Assembly (NCBI RefSeq): GCF_904849725.1
Contig: NC_058519.1
Coordinates: 27,201,267 to 27,265,266, forward strand
Direction of reading: 5' to 3'
Length of the DNA: 64,000 bases
Origin: Hordeum vulgare subsp. vulgare
Taxonomy: Eukaryota > Streptophyta > Magnoliopsida > Poales > Poaceae
This document shows positions 1 to 11,401 of this stretch, one piece after another. A program made the translations under genes and the position numbers. The notes under the pieces are model-generated. The model worked only from the letters and a program-made list of their open reading frames with translations. It searched no databases and had not been told where the DNA came from. The first letter of the stretch is position 1, and each line of letters starts with the position of its first letter.

Positions 1-1482
1 TAAGTAAGACTGTCGAACCCAACGAGGAGCAGAAGGATCTGACAAGTGGTTTTCAGCAAGGTAAAATCTGCAGGCACTGAAATAGTCGATAATAAGTGAT
101 TGTGTGGTGAGATGATTCGTAGCAAGCAACAAGTAACAAAAGTAGCAATGGTGCAGCAAAGTGGCCCAATCCCTTTTGTAGCAAGGGACAAGCCTGGACA
201 AAGTCTTATAGGAGGAAAAACGCTCCCGAGGACACACGGGAATTTCTGTCATGCTAGTTTTCATCATGCTCATATGATTCGCGTTCGTTACTTTGATAGT
301 TTGATATGTGGGTGGACCGGCGCTGGGGTACTGCCCTTACTTGGACAAGCATCCCACTTATGATTAACCCCTCTCGCAAGCATCCGCAACTACGAAAGAA
401 GAATTAAGACAAAGTCTAACCATAGCATTAAACTAGTGGATCCAAATCAGCCCCTTACGAAGCAACGCATAAACTAGGGTTTAAGCTTCTGTCATTCTAG
501 CAACCCATCATCTACTTACTACTTCCCAATGCCTTCCTCTAGGCCCAAATAATGGTGAAGTGTTATGTAGTCCACGTTCACATAACACCACTAGAGGAAA
601 AACAACATACAACATATCAAATTACCAAACGAATACCAAATTCACATGACTACTATTAGCATGACTTATCCCATGTCCTCAGGAACAAAAGTAACTACTC
701 ACAAAGCATAATCATAATCATGATCAGAGAGATAATGAGTAGCATCAAGGATCTGAACATAAACTCTTCCACCAAGTAATCCAACTAGCATCAACTACAA
801 AGAGTAATCAACACTACTAGCAACCTTACAAGTACCAATCGGAGTCGCAAGACGGAGATTGGTTACAAGTGATGAACTAGGGTTTGGAGATGAGATGGTG
901 CTGATGAAGATGTTGATGGTGATGAGTTCCCTCCGATGGGAGGAGTGTTGGTGATGACGATGGAGACGATTTCCCCCTCCGGGAGGGAATTTTCCCCGGC
1001 AGGATCGTCCTGCCGGAGCTCTAGATTGGTTCTGCTCAAGTTCTGCCTCGTGGCGGCGGCGAAACCAAGAAAAAACTCCTCCCTGATTTTTTCTCTGGAC
1101 GAAACCCTTTATATAGCAGAAGAGGGGGGCCAGTGGGCCAGCAGGCTGCCCACAAGCCCCCTTGGCGCGGCCAGCGGGGTGGCCGCGCCAAGCAGGCTTG
1201 TGGCCACCTGCTGGCGCCCCTCTGGCGCTTCTTCGGCCCATTATTTTTATAAATCCGGAAAAAAATCCTTGTTGATTTTTAGGGCGTTTGGAGTCGCGCA
1301 GAATAGGTATCTCAACTTTGCTCCTTTTTCAGGCCAGAATTCCAGCTGCCGGCATTCTCCCTCTTCATGTAAACCTTGCAAAATAAGAGAGAAAATGCAT
1401 AAGTATTGTACCGTGAAGTGAAATAACAGCCCAAGAAGCGATAAATATCAACATGAAAACATGATGCAAAATGGACGTATCA
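1..1482 (-). repeat. 3' LTR of the Athila-type element (lacks about 42 bp)
   Basis: It is colinear with 24243-25722. Its inner end reads TGATACGTCCATTTTGCATC on the minus strand, directly next to a polypurine tract (1483-1497 read in reverse). ORFs here such as 795-1241 and 936-1421 are LTR sequence without protein-family similarity. Confidence 0.9.
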
Positions 1483-3019
1483 ACTCCCCCAAGCTTAGAC
1501 CTGGCTTGTCCTCAAGCGAAAGCCTAGCTCGATAAACATGTCCACATGTTTAGGGAGAGAGGTGTCGAAAAAACAAGATACGAACATGCATGCATCATGA
1601 TCATGATTAGAACAACAATACCAACATATAATCTGTCATGCTAAAGTGATAATTCCTTCACAAAGTAAAGCATGGATCAAGAACCATACCGAGAAGTAAC
1701 AACCGATAGCCTTTAGTCATTGAAGCAATCGCAATTTATCACAACAGCAGAAAGAGTCAAATAAGAGCTTGTAAAGCAAATCCACATACTCAATCATTCT
1801 TTTGTTCTCTACAATTTCTACAACTCATGTGGTACTCATGAGATCAAAGTTTCAGCTGGACACACAGAAAGATATGGGCTTATAGTTTTGCCTCCCAACT
1901 GCTTACCTCAAGGGTAATGTCAACAATAATAATTCATGAATACTTACCTCCAAGTTGACATATGAATATAGATCTTTCCCAAGCATATGACGTTAGCCAA
2001 GATAAAGGCGAAATAGGGAATTGGTGAAGATCACCATGACTCTTTCAAGGGAAAAAAGTAAAGGTACAAGATAGGCCCTTCGCAAAGGGAAGCAGAGGTT
2101 GTCATGCGCTTTTGTGGTTTGGATGCGTGTCCTCTTAGTGTGGAGGAACGTCACTTTATATTGCCTCCTGTGATAAAGAACTTTATTATGCAGTCTGTCG
2201 GTTTTATGTCTTCCTCATCACAGGTTCATACAAAGCTTATTTTTCGCACACTAATAGATCATACATATTAGAGAGCAATTTTTATTGCTTGCACCGATGA
2301 CAACTTACTTGAGGGATCTTACTCAATCCATAGGTAGGTATGATGGACACTCATGGCAAAACTGGGTTGATGGTTTATGGATGCACAAATAGTATCTCTA
2401 CTTAGTGCGGGAGGTTTGGCTAATATGAGGTGGAAGCAATCGTCACATGCCAAGAGATCTCTAATCATATAACATTGTTCCGAACCAAGCAAACACAATT
2501 GATTTATGTTGTCTTCCTTGTCGAACATCTACTTCTAGGCATGCAATAGTTTAGTGAGTGTTCACAATCATAGATGGTGTCAGAGATGATATATTTATAT
2601 GTGAACCTCTCCTTCTTTATCACTTCCTATTAATTGCAACAATGACCAAGGTCTACATTTGCCTACCCTCAACAAGTTTCAGTCATCATTCTTTTTATAT
2701 GTGAAGCCATCACTTCCAATAAGATCATTACATGATATTTCATGTTTTTGTTCTTTTCTCACTCTTTTGATCATGGCAAGAGGCAAAGCCCTTCAACTAA
2801 GACACTCTTTATTATATGGATCACGAGCTCGAATACATCGGGGGTGACACAAAGCAAAACTCAAGACTAAAACACTAAGACTTTTAAATCTACTAGAGGA
2901 AGAGAAAACTGAAAAGGAAAACTAAAACAAAGGTAAAGGCAAAAGATGTGATGGTGATACGATACCGGGGCAACTCCCCCAAGCTTGGCACAAGCCAAGG
3001 GGATTGCCAATACCCATGT
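1483..3019 (-). other. 3' untranslated internal region of the Athila-type element
   Basis: No credible coding sequence is seen. On the minus strand an AAGCTTGGGGGAGTT polypurine tract abuts the LTR at 1483-1497. A second, near-identical AAGCTTGGGGGAGTTG tract lies at about 2969-2985, just downstream of the small ORF. The rest is unique-looking AT-rich sequence. Confidence 0.7.
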
Positions 3020-3541
3020 TTAGTTGTCTTCCTTTGGTGGTGATGGTGGAGGAGTTGTTGCAACATGGGCTTGATCCTCCGTCTTCCAAGGCATAGGTGC
3101 TCCATCCTGGAAAGATGAACGAGTCTTCGGAATTCTCAAATCTGCAGCCAACCGTATTGATTTAAATCTATACTCATACTCACAATTTTGGTTCTGCACA
3201 TCATAGATCTGGGCCTGGAGTTGATCAATCCTGTCATAGAGCCTGGAGAGGTGCTTCCCAATGTCATTGGCGTCAATCATGTGCTTGTTGATGAACTCTG
3301 TGATCATCATGTGGTTGGCGTTGAGTCCACGCTCCACCATCCCTTGGCACTTGAAGACTTGTTGCTCCATTGCTTCGAGCCTCGTCTCCACGCTTCCATT
3401 CTTCTTGGTCCCCTCAACATCACGGATGTGCAACATCCCCTCACGCATATCGATAGATTGAGGGTGTTGCAGCACTCCCGTGAGGTAGGGATTGATGACC
3501 TTCTCAAAGATCTTGTCCTTCGGAGCTTTTGGGGAAGTCAT
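3020..3541 (-). CDS. Third ORF of the Athila-type element, 173 aa, function unknown
   Basis: This open frame of 173 residues lies between the integrase C-terminus and the 3' LTR, the place where Athila elements carry an extra (env-like) ORF. The protein begins MTSPKAPKDKIFEK and has a charged, heptad-like middle section (about residues 50-125, rich in E, Q, R, M and L) that may form a coiled coil. It ends in a Pro/Lys/Asp tail (PPPSPPKEDN). No signal peptide or membrane segment is visible, so it does not look like a classical envelope. It is uninterrupted, unlike the gag-pol of the same element. The start is the only in-frame Met near the beginning. Function is unknown; comparison with other copies is needed to know if it is conserved. 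Confidence 0.5.
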   Translation of the reverse strand: MTSPKAPKDKIFEKVINPYLTGVLQHPQSIDMREGMLHIRDVEGTKKNGSVETRLEAMEQQVFKCQGMVERGLNANHMMITEFINKHMIDANDIGKHLSRLYDRIDQLQAQIYDVQNQNCEYEYRFKSIRLAADLRIPKTRSSFQDGAPMPWKTEDQAHVATTPPPSPPKEDN

Positions 3542-3829
3542 AGTGATCTAGATCTGCAACAGAAACAGGCTCGAAACGAAAAACAGAGGAAATCTGCGTG
3601 ATGCAGGGGTCAGACCAAACGGGAGTATATATAATGATTTTTTTTCCAGACCAGAAGGAGTACCCCACACGAAAACGGAGTCCGGAAGGCGCACGAGGTG
3701 GCCACAAGCGCTCCCGGCGCGGCCAGGGGGTGAGCCCGCGCCGGGCAGGCTTGTCGCCTCCTCGCGCACTTTCTGGAGTACTTCTAATTTTTTTTATTTT
3801 TTCAAATATTCCAAAATGGAGAAAATTTT
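3542..3829 (-). other. Spacer between pol and third ORF of the Athila-type element
   Basis: This short non-coding stretch separates the pol stop from the third ORF. ORFs crossing it on the plus strand (3598-3945) show no domain. Confidence 0.5.
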
Positions 3830-4026
3830 CTACTCGAAAAGTTTTGGACTTTGTTTTCTTACCGAATCACATACCTCTTCGTTTTCGAAGTCTGAAACAG
3901 GCTGATAAATATCCCTTAGGTATTCTTCCGGAGTTATGGTATTGATAATATTGCTTTCAACATTTATGGGAGTACCTGAGATATAATGCTTGATTCTCTG
4001 CCCATTCACAACTCTCGGACAATTAC
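3830..4026 (-). pseudogene. Athila-type pol C-terminal fragment (after integrase)
   Basis: Minus-strand translation gives a C-terminal integrase tail with the motif VNGQRIKHYISG. This continues directly from the integrase that stops at 20222 on the other side of the Tekay insertion. Removing the insertion and one TSD copy (ATTAC) makes the two parts contiguous. The frame ends at a stop at 3830. Confidence 0.75.
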
Positions 4027-5811
4027 TGTAATGCCCCAAGTGTAGGACTTTCCCTTTTTGTAACCTTCCATGTGGGGCCACCTTGTCAGAGATCTTGATG
4101 ATATCATTTGTGCCATGATTTCATGTGTGTTCCTTAGTGCTTACTTTCCTTGCATGCATGCGTAACATATCATTCCTTGCCATACCTTATGTTTGCATGC
4201 CATGATCATGTTGCATTGGTTCTTACTAGGAGTAGTGATGTGGTGTTGTGAGTGCATGTGTTCTTGCTAGGGTTAAGTGGTGGTATTGCACTATCTTGTG
4301 ATGCATGTGATGATGGTGTGTGTAATGTAGGAGTGAGAGCTAGTCAATTTTTTTAGCTCTTGCTATTTAACTCTTTTCCCCTCCTATTTTTTTTTCCATG
4401 TCAAAAATTCCTTCCTCCCAAAAATGATTCTAAAATGTCTGGTGGCTAGATAAAAATGTGTTTATGAGGAGGTGCAATTTTTCTGGCTTGTTCTTTGATT
4501 TTTAGAGGTGCAAATAAACTCAAAACAGTAGGTTAATTACTATTTTGCATTTATTTCAAACATCTCCAAATATTGCTTTCCTATTTTTCCCTATTGGGCC
4601 ATAATTTCTTATGTCTAGCAGGATTCTCCTTTTAATTTTTAACCCAGTAGTTATTTTGGGTAATATTTTTTTTCCTTCCCTGGGTGCATTTGTTTTTCTG
4701 TTTACCTATTTGGATAAACCTCCTGTGTAATTATTTCTTTCCCTGGCCCATTAAGTCTTCTCCCGTGCTGGCCCAGTAGGTCTCCACCCCTGGTGACAGA
4801 GCCTGCTGGCGAGCGTTTTCTTCTTCCTCCCGACGTCACTCTTGTACGCCCTACGCTCCACCTCTCGATCGCTCTCTCCTTGATCCAGCGGCTCGAGCTC
4901 GCCTCCCGGGACGTTGAAAGGAGCCCAGGGCCTCCTCCTCCACCCTAGGGTTCCCTCTCCGTCCCCCCCCCCCCCCAGCGCCGCCAGTTTCCTCCTTCCC
5001 TCGTTCTTCCCTGGTAAGCTTCTGTGAGGTAGCAGAGAGAGAAAGAGTGCAGCGCCTCCTCCGTCAACCCGCCGCTCCGTCGCCTCCGGCACCGGCCGCC
5101 ATGTCCGGGGCCTCGGGGCGGCTCCCCGCGTCCCATTCCCGGCGTTAGGACCCCGAGGAGCGACCCCCCCCCGTCGAGCTCGTCCTCGTCAAGGGGGCGA
5201 ACCGGGCGAACTTCTTCCCTGCTTCGATCTACGTCGGAGGAGCTTCTTCGGCATCTTCTTCCCCGGTCCGGCGCTCCTCCTCCCCGTTCGGCGCCCCATC
5301 TTCTCCCAAGGTGAGGCCGCGCGTCCCCCTTCCTTCCTCCTTCGCGGAGCGGCTCGGACCTCCGTCGTGTGCGTGCGTTCTCTGTTCGTGGTAGCAGCGT
5401 CATGGCTAGGTAGGCTACCCGGTAGCAGCTGCGCGGCGTGGCCGTAGCCGGTCGAGTTGGGTGCTTGCGGATTGCAGCAGGGGCTCCTCCCCGCGTAGCT
5501 GTAGGCCAGTAGCAGCGTGCGACCACGGCAGGTGCAGGTCCGGCCAGCGAGCTGAGTTGTCAGGCGTCCCTGTTACGTGCAGTGCAGTTCGACGTGTGTT
5601 GTGCCTTGTCGTGCTCGCGAAGTAGCTAGGTAGAGAGAGCTAGCGCTGAGCAGCAGCAGGCAGTGGCGTAGAGCAGGTATTCGGGTTGCCTCAGTGACGC
5701 AGCAGAGAGCCCCGGCGTCTTCTCTGTCGCCGGCGAGCATCAGTTTTCGCGCAGCGCATGGCAAGTCGGTTGGGAGCGTAGCTTACCTGTTCCAGTTTCT
5801 CCCCTCTGCCA

Positions 5812-5887
5812 GACGTCGTAGCTTAGCGCAGTGGCAAGTACGTGGGTTTGTCCTCCTGAGATCCAGGGTTCGAGTCCCAGCGGCGCA
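5812..5887 (+). promoter_or_regulatory. tRNA-like unit with A and B boxes in the 5' LTR
   Basis: This 76 nt segment resembles a tRNA gene. It has an A-box-like TAGCTTAGCGCAGTGG (5819-5834), a B box GGTTCGAGTCC (5867-5877), a pairable D stem (GCTT/AAGT), a T stem (CAGGG/CCCAG, 4 of 5 pairs) and an acceptor stem with 5 of 7 pairs. The anticodon stem is poor, so it is not a functional tRNA by eye. A run of seven T (5894-5900), a typical Pol III stop, follows. It is identical in the 3' LTR (16613-16688). It could be an internal Pol III promoter or a SINE-like head captured by the LTR. Confidence 0.5.
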
Positions 5888-5983
5888 AGCCCCTTTTTTT
5901 CTAAATTTTTTCCTTTGTTTGCACCGCATCTCAGTAAGTGCAGATAGCAGCCATACCAGGCAATCCCCTCTGTTCTGTCTAAA

Positions 5984-6066
5984 GATTGGCAAGCAGCAGG
6001 GTGGATTCGGCCTTGGGGTTTATCCAGGGGGTCCTGGGATCGAACCCCCCCCTTCCCCATTTTTTT
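5984..6066 (+). promoter_or_regulatory. Second tRNA-like (A/B box) unit in the 5' LTR
   Basis: An A-box-like stretch (TGGCAAGCAGCAGGG) is followed about 50 nt later by a B-box-like GGATCGAACCC (6037-6047), then a T run at 6060-6066. The partner in the 3' LTR is at about 16785-16869. It is weaker than the first unit and may be a diverged duplicate. Confidence 0.3.
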
Positions 6067-9000
6067 ATTACATTCCTTTGGTTTGCTCCTATTTTATCTC
6101 CTGTTTTAGGTGGGCTTGCTCTATAGCAAGTGAGGTAGGTATTTTGGCTTAGCAGTAGAGTTCTTGTCAGTAATGCTTTAGCTAGTATAGGAAGGCATGC
6201 ATGTATTTAGGGAGCACTTATGTTGAGTGTGTGTAAGTAGCAAGAGGATGTGTGTCTAGATGAGAGGTGTAGAGATTTGCGAGGTAGTGTATGTGCATGT
6301 GTGTGTTCATTGGAGTGGTGTATGAGTATTCTCATGGGGTTGGCCACATGTGAGTGTGTGGTATAGTGATGCTCTTAGTAGATGATCTTAGGAGCATATT
6401 AGATAGAGTAGATATAGCATGTGTAGATTCTTCTTTGTAGTAGGTTCTAGTAATTGTTGACTGCAATAGGTTGTGTGTGTGGGGGTAGTGTGTTGAAATG
6501 TGTGTGTGTGGACCTTCCCACCTTTTCAAGTGGTGCACCTCCTCATGTTCAATATGAGAGAGAGCATGTTGTGTGTGTGGGGTTGGTTTGTGATAAACAT
6601 TGGGGTTGTTGGTGGGCATGACACAAACATGGGGTTCAAACCCCCATGTCACTTTGTCATTGTGCACATAAGATTCACCTATGTATTTGTCATCGTAAAA
6701 GCATACCTTATGGAATTGCATTAGCACTTTGTTGAAAGTTGGGCTTTGTTTACATGTTATAGATGGAGCCCAAGGGCATGGATCTTTGTGTGTTAGTAGG
6801 GGTTTGTACTCAACACCATAGTGGTGTCAAACACCTCTTGGTGACATGTGTGTGCAATCTATGCCTAGAAAAAGTGGGCATGTGGCTGGAAAATTCCAGA
6901 TTTTTGAACTCTGAAAATTTCACTAATTCTGGAATGCTGGAAACATTTTCTTCCCTTGTAGATGAGGATGTGCTGGTCATTCTGTTGAGAACTGGACTTA
7001 GTTCAGTGCTAGAGTTTTGAACCTGGTATGTTTGTGAAGCTTCCTGTCAATTTTCAAGTCATTTGGAGTCCAGTAGCATGTGTTGTGATTGCTGTCAAAA
7101 AGCTTCAGAACAGAAACAGAATCTCAGGTGCAGGAATTTTCACTAAGTCCCTGAGAACTGATGGTTTTGGGAAAGTTTGTGGCCTTGTATCTTCTAGATT
7201 TTAATTCCTTTTGCTGTGATTCTTGCTGAAGCTTGTAGTGTTCTTGGTTGGCAACAGCCACATATATTATTTGTCATATTTGAAGACCTGTAGCTATGTT
7301 GCATGTTGCTCACAAACAGCTAAGATGCAGAAACTGGCAGATTACGTAGTTTTGCCATTTTGTTCAAAGTTTGTGTTTAATTGTTGTTGGGGTGTTCTAC
7401 CTTGCTCCATTTCATTCATGTTGGGTTAATATATGTCTTGGCAGCCTGGGAACACCAGATTTGTGCCAAATGTGGGTGAGGTGTTGAATCTTTCACGTAG
7501 AGCTTCATATCGTGTTTCGTTGATTCCCGTTGATCCGTAGCTCCGTTTGCAAAGTTCTTTATATGGTTTTGCACCAGTTTTACGAGATGCATCTGTTCAT
7601 ATCATTCCCATGCATGTCCAGATAAGTTAGTGCAAAGTTCTGCCCAGGAACTTGTTGTAGTTTATTGTGCTTGTGCTAGTGATGGAAATAGTAGTGCATG
7701 CTCAACTTTCATCTCATGCATCATGTGATTGTTGCATTTTGTGGTGCTGCTGTTCATTGGATGTTATTCTTGTGTTGGGTAGCACCGGGAGCGGAGAACG
7801 AATACGTGGAGTCAGGAGAGTACGTGCAGGACGATCCAGAACCATTCCAAGCTGAGGATATCACAGGCAAGATGACATGACCTTGATCGCATATCTAGAC
7901 TTGTTATGTTAGTTTCGATTCCACGTCATTTTTCTCGCTGCCTACCACTGAAAATATATTGCCTCTTCATATGCCATGAGCCTAAACACCTTACTCTTTC
8001 CTAGCAAACTTGCATGGCTAGGTAGGCTTGCTCAGCTACTAATGTTAGCGTTGTTAGTTGCAGGTGATTTAAACTCATGTGATGACATGAGATTGATATC
8101 ATTATATTAATTTCTGTTATTTAATTAATGTATCTATATACTTGGTAAATGACGGGAGGCCTAGCCTTTTGCCGGGTGTCTTGTTTCGTTATTGTCGCCT
8201 TAGTTACCGGTTACCGGTGTTTGGTTCCATAATGATCGCTCCTAACACGTTTGGGGTTGTTATGGGGACCCCCTTGATAAATCGCGTAGCGTTAAGGCTT
8301 GTCCGGCAGGACCCAACTTTGGTTTTAAACTGCTAATCACATAATAATCTGCATAGGGAATAGCTACCCCGAGGAATTTAATCAACAACCCGGGCCAGTG
8401 CTCCCCATGAGTGTTGGTCCCACCTGAGCGATGTCCGGGGCCCCACTGGTCACCCAGAGGTTTAGCCATCCCGACGTCTAGCTCATCTGTCGTGTCCTGA
8501 GACTGAGATACGCGGCTCTTATCAGGGTCGTCGACACGACGGGAGGTCGTGCTAGCCTTGTCTTGCCTTAGCGGTATATCTTGCGTATAGGAATCCCGGT
8601 GAAGCTTTGGTTTTCCCCAGAGTTGAGGTTTTCCTCTAAGGAATCCGACGAGATCACGAGATTCGTGATAGAGGATGCCTTTGCGGCCTGTGTTCGTTTG
8701 TGATGGACTAGTTGGAGCACCCCTGGAGGGTTTAATCTTTTAGAAAGCCGTGCCCGCGGCTATGTGGCAACTTGGAATATTTTGTTAACATCCGGTATTA
8801 GAGAACTTAAACATAATCTAATAAAAATGCCAACTGTGTGCGTAACCGTGACTGTCCCCTCGAAGACCTCTCTTCGATCCGGAACACGGTGGGGTTATGA
8901 ATGCCGTAGGTAGGTGTTCAGGATCACTTTCTGATCAAGTATTCTCGATCGTTAGCGTAGACTACTTTCACTTCCTTCTCGCGTAAGTTAGCCACTTATT

Positions 9001-9486
9001 CAGTCTTAGGTTGCAGCAGCCTGAAACACTCCACCCCTTCCTTACCCAATAACATGACTAGTTCTGGCACCAAGGTCTTAGATTGCTGAGTCCCCGTGGC
9101 TCACGGATTCCTCCGAAACTCCCAGCAGGTACAGGTACCCCAGAGTCAGATGATCCCGACGACACCCAGCTGGCGTGGCAGTACGACGAGGAGACAGATC
9201 GCCTTTACGTGAACTATCCAGAGGACTGAGCCATGGTCGTGATCGTGGGCCTGCAGCGGATAGCATAGCATTTTCCTTGTTTTGTAGTCCGTTCCGGAAC
9301 TACCTTGTTTGTATCTGCGTTGTACTCTGCATTATTAATAAGAAGACAGTTGAATCCCCGATTGTCGACTGTAATTATTATTTTGTGCTATGTTTACTTG
9401 CTTGCGAAACACTTAGATGCGCTTCTTTCCTATTCGGGGGCCTCGACCCTCAGATCGGAAAGGACCGCATCTTGGTCGTTACAAGT

Positions 9487-9500
9487 TGGTAATCAGAGCC
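9487..9500 (+). other. Primer-binding site of the Tekay-type element
   Basis: TGGTAATCAGAGCC lies three bases after the 5' LTR end. It matches the tRNA-iMet type PBS (TGGTATCAGAGC) apart from one extra A. Confidence 0.8.
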
Positions 9501-10348
9501 TTACGACCATAGGAGCCTTTGCGTGATCGTATTTGGCCGAGTCGAGTCTAGTAAGTGTTTTGAGTCTTAGTTATATCGGAGAGTAGGTTTCATTTTTCTC
9601 CTCTTCTTTGCTCTGGTGAGGCTTCCGTCTTAGGAAATCTTCAACTCTACTCCTTTTCTCGCTCAAATTTTTTTTTAGGATCACGCGGGTGTTTGCGAAA
9701 TCTATATGATTTCGATGTGACGGAATCATGTCCTGGTGCCTCCTATCTGCTCTAAGTATTAGGGGAGTTGAGCTCCAGGGATTATCGCGCACATCACCAT
9801 CATTCAGATTTCTGAGTACCTAAGAACGGAGGGTGTTCGTTATTGCTTCAATACGGGTAGTGGTGAGATAACCCCAACGTCCCCAGTACTGGTGTAGATT
9901 GTTCGGGGGTACTACCACACTTTGTATCGTTGTGATCACGAGGATCTGTTGTAGACGAAGGTCCGAGATGCTGGTCGTGTGTTGAAGGGTGTGATACAGG
10001 TGACGGGTTAGTTTAGGAGTTGTGTGAAATACTCCTTGTATCCGGGTGCCTGATTGCATGACCAGTTATTTCGGGAATTATAGGTGGGATATCTGGTAGT
10101 ATCCTATAGGGCTATCTTCCACAGACGCTTGATTGAGGTTTGGAAAATCTTGATCATATGTTTGTTCCGAGCAGTTCTAGCTCACACTTGTTTGCTGTGG
10201 CCTTATCGGAATTTTGTCGTCTGTTACTTTGAGAATGCACTCTTGCTATGTTGTTCGAGTGCAATGCTAAGTTCTATTCAGATATTCTGTCTTTTGATTC
10301 AGCTTATCTTCAAATATTCTGTGGACTAATATGTTGTCCGTCTTCAGG
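9501..10348 (+). other. Untranslated leader of the Tekay-type element
   Basis: No coding sequence is seen. The leader ends in a pyrimidine-rich stretch and CAG (10345-10347) just before the gag ATG (10349), which looks like a splice acceptor. GC-rich candidate donors occur in the LTR (GGTAAGC near 5012, GGTGAGG near 5310). Splicing is a guess. Confidence 0.5.
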
Positions 10349-11401
10349 ATGGCTCCACCAACTCGTCAGACCCCAGCGCGTGAGGATATGCCACCTCCAC
10401 CTCCTCCTCCGCCACCGCCGCCGCCTCCTCCTGCAGAGGCCTGACAGGCGATGATGGCAGCTACCAATGCAAATACTCAGATGTTGTTGCAGTTGATCCA
10501 GGAGAGAGCCAATCATCAGCAAGGCAATTTCCAGCAGGGTGGCAATCACTTCGCCAGTCTGAGTCAGTTCCTGTCAAACCAGCCTAGGACGTTCACTTCT
10601 TGCGACCAGCCGTTTGATGCGGAAGATTGGATCCGTGATATGAACAAGCATTTCAAGTGTAGCAATGTGCGTCTAGAGGATTATGTCAAGTTTGCAACAT
10701 TCCAGTTGAAGGGGCAGGCTTCTATTTGGTGGCAGCAGCTTAAGGACTCCAGAGGTGGCAGGGTGATGTCTTGGGATGAGTTCTGTCGTGACTTCAGGTC
10801 CCACTACATCCCTTCCAGTTTTGTTGAGGAGATGCATGAGAAGTTCAGGCGCTTGAAGCAGGGCAGCAATTCTGTGTACAAGTACAATGTTGAGTTCCAC
10901 GAGCTGGCCCGTTACGCATTGCAGGATGTTCCGGATCAGAAGAGCAAGATATACCAGTTCAAGGGTGGCTTGAAGGAGGATTTGCAGTTAGCACTCGCTT
11001 TGCACGATCCTGAGGAGTTTGACAAATTCTATAGCTTAGCTCTCAGAGCAGAGGCAGCCTTGCTCAGGGTGGAGAACTCCAAGAAACGTTTCAGAGATTC
11101 CAGCTCTTCTTCGACTCAGGTGGTTCAGAAGCAACAGAGGTTTTGGGTTTCTCCTCCTCCTCCTCCTCGGCACTCTCAGCAGCCGAAGCACTCAGGTGGA
11201 CATGGTTCTTCCCACCCACCCAACCCTGGATTCCAGCAAAGATATTAGCATCAGAAGCAAGGGCCTCCTCAGATTCAGTTCCGGCAGCCAGCAGATGTCA
11301 CTTGTCACAAATGTGGGCAGAAGGGTCACTATGCCAACAAATGCACTTCTCAGCTCCGTCTGCCACCTCCTCCTCCAGGCAAACCTCCTAGCAACGCTCT
11401 T
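10349..11401 (+). pseudogene. gag: Tekay-type gag (nucleocapsid) with two stops
   Basis: Gag forms the particle that packages element RNA. The ATG at 10349 begins a Pro-rich N-terminus. An in-frame TGA at 10442-10444 (probably from CGA) interrupts it, and a long open part follows (10451-11248). This contains the retrotransposon gag domain with the WWQQL and RRLKQGSNSVYKY signatures. A TAG at 11246-11248 (probably from CAG) lies just upstream of a CCHC zinc knuckle ([14 protein letters not shown], 11303-11344), which is still in the same frame. Both stops are C-to-T changes. The frame then continues into the protease without a break, as usual for a fused gag-pol. Confidence 0.88.

Larger units (their letters stand above)
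4027..9483 (+). repeat. 5' LTR of the Tekay-type element (5,457 bp)
   Basis: The LTR pairs with 14830-20216 over its full length. It has a GC-rich block (about 4740-5560), two tRNA-like units (5812-5887, 5984-6052), TG-rich tracts around 6200-6620, and two short acidic ORF segments (7783-7880 and about 9126-9229) conserved in both LTRs. About 70 bp near 6925-6995 are absent from the 3' LTR. All ORFs here over 60 aa are otherwise of no recognised family. Confidence 0.92.

Noticed and set aside
5812..5887. Functional nuclear tRNA gene
   Set aside because: The anticodon stem does not pair and the acceptor stem has two mismatches; a tRNA-derived promoter or SINE-like head is more likely.
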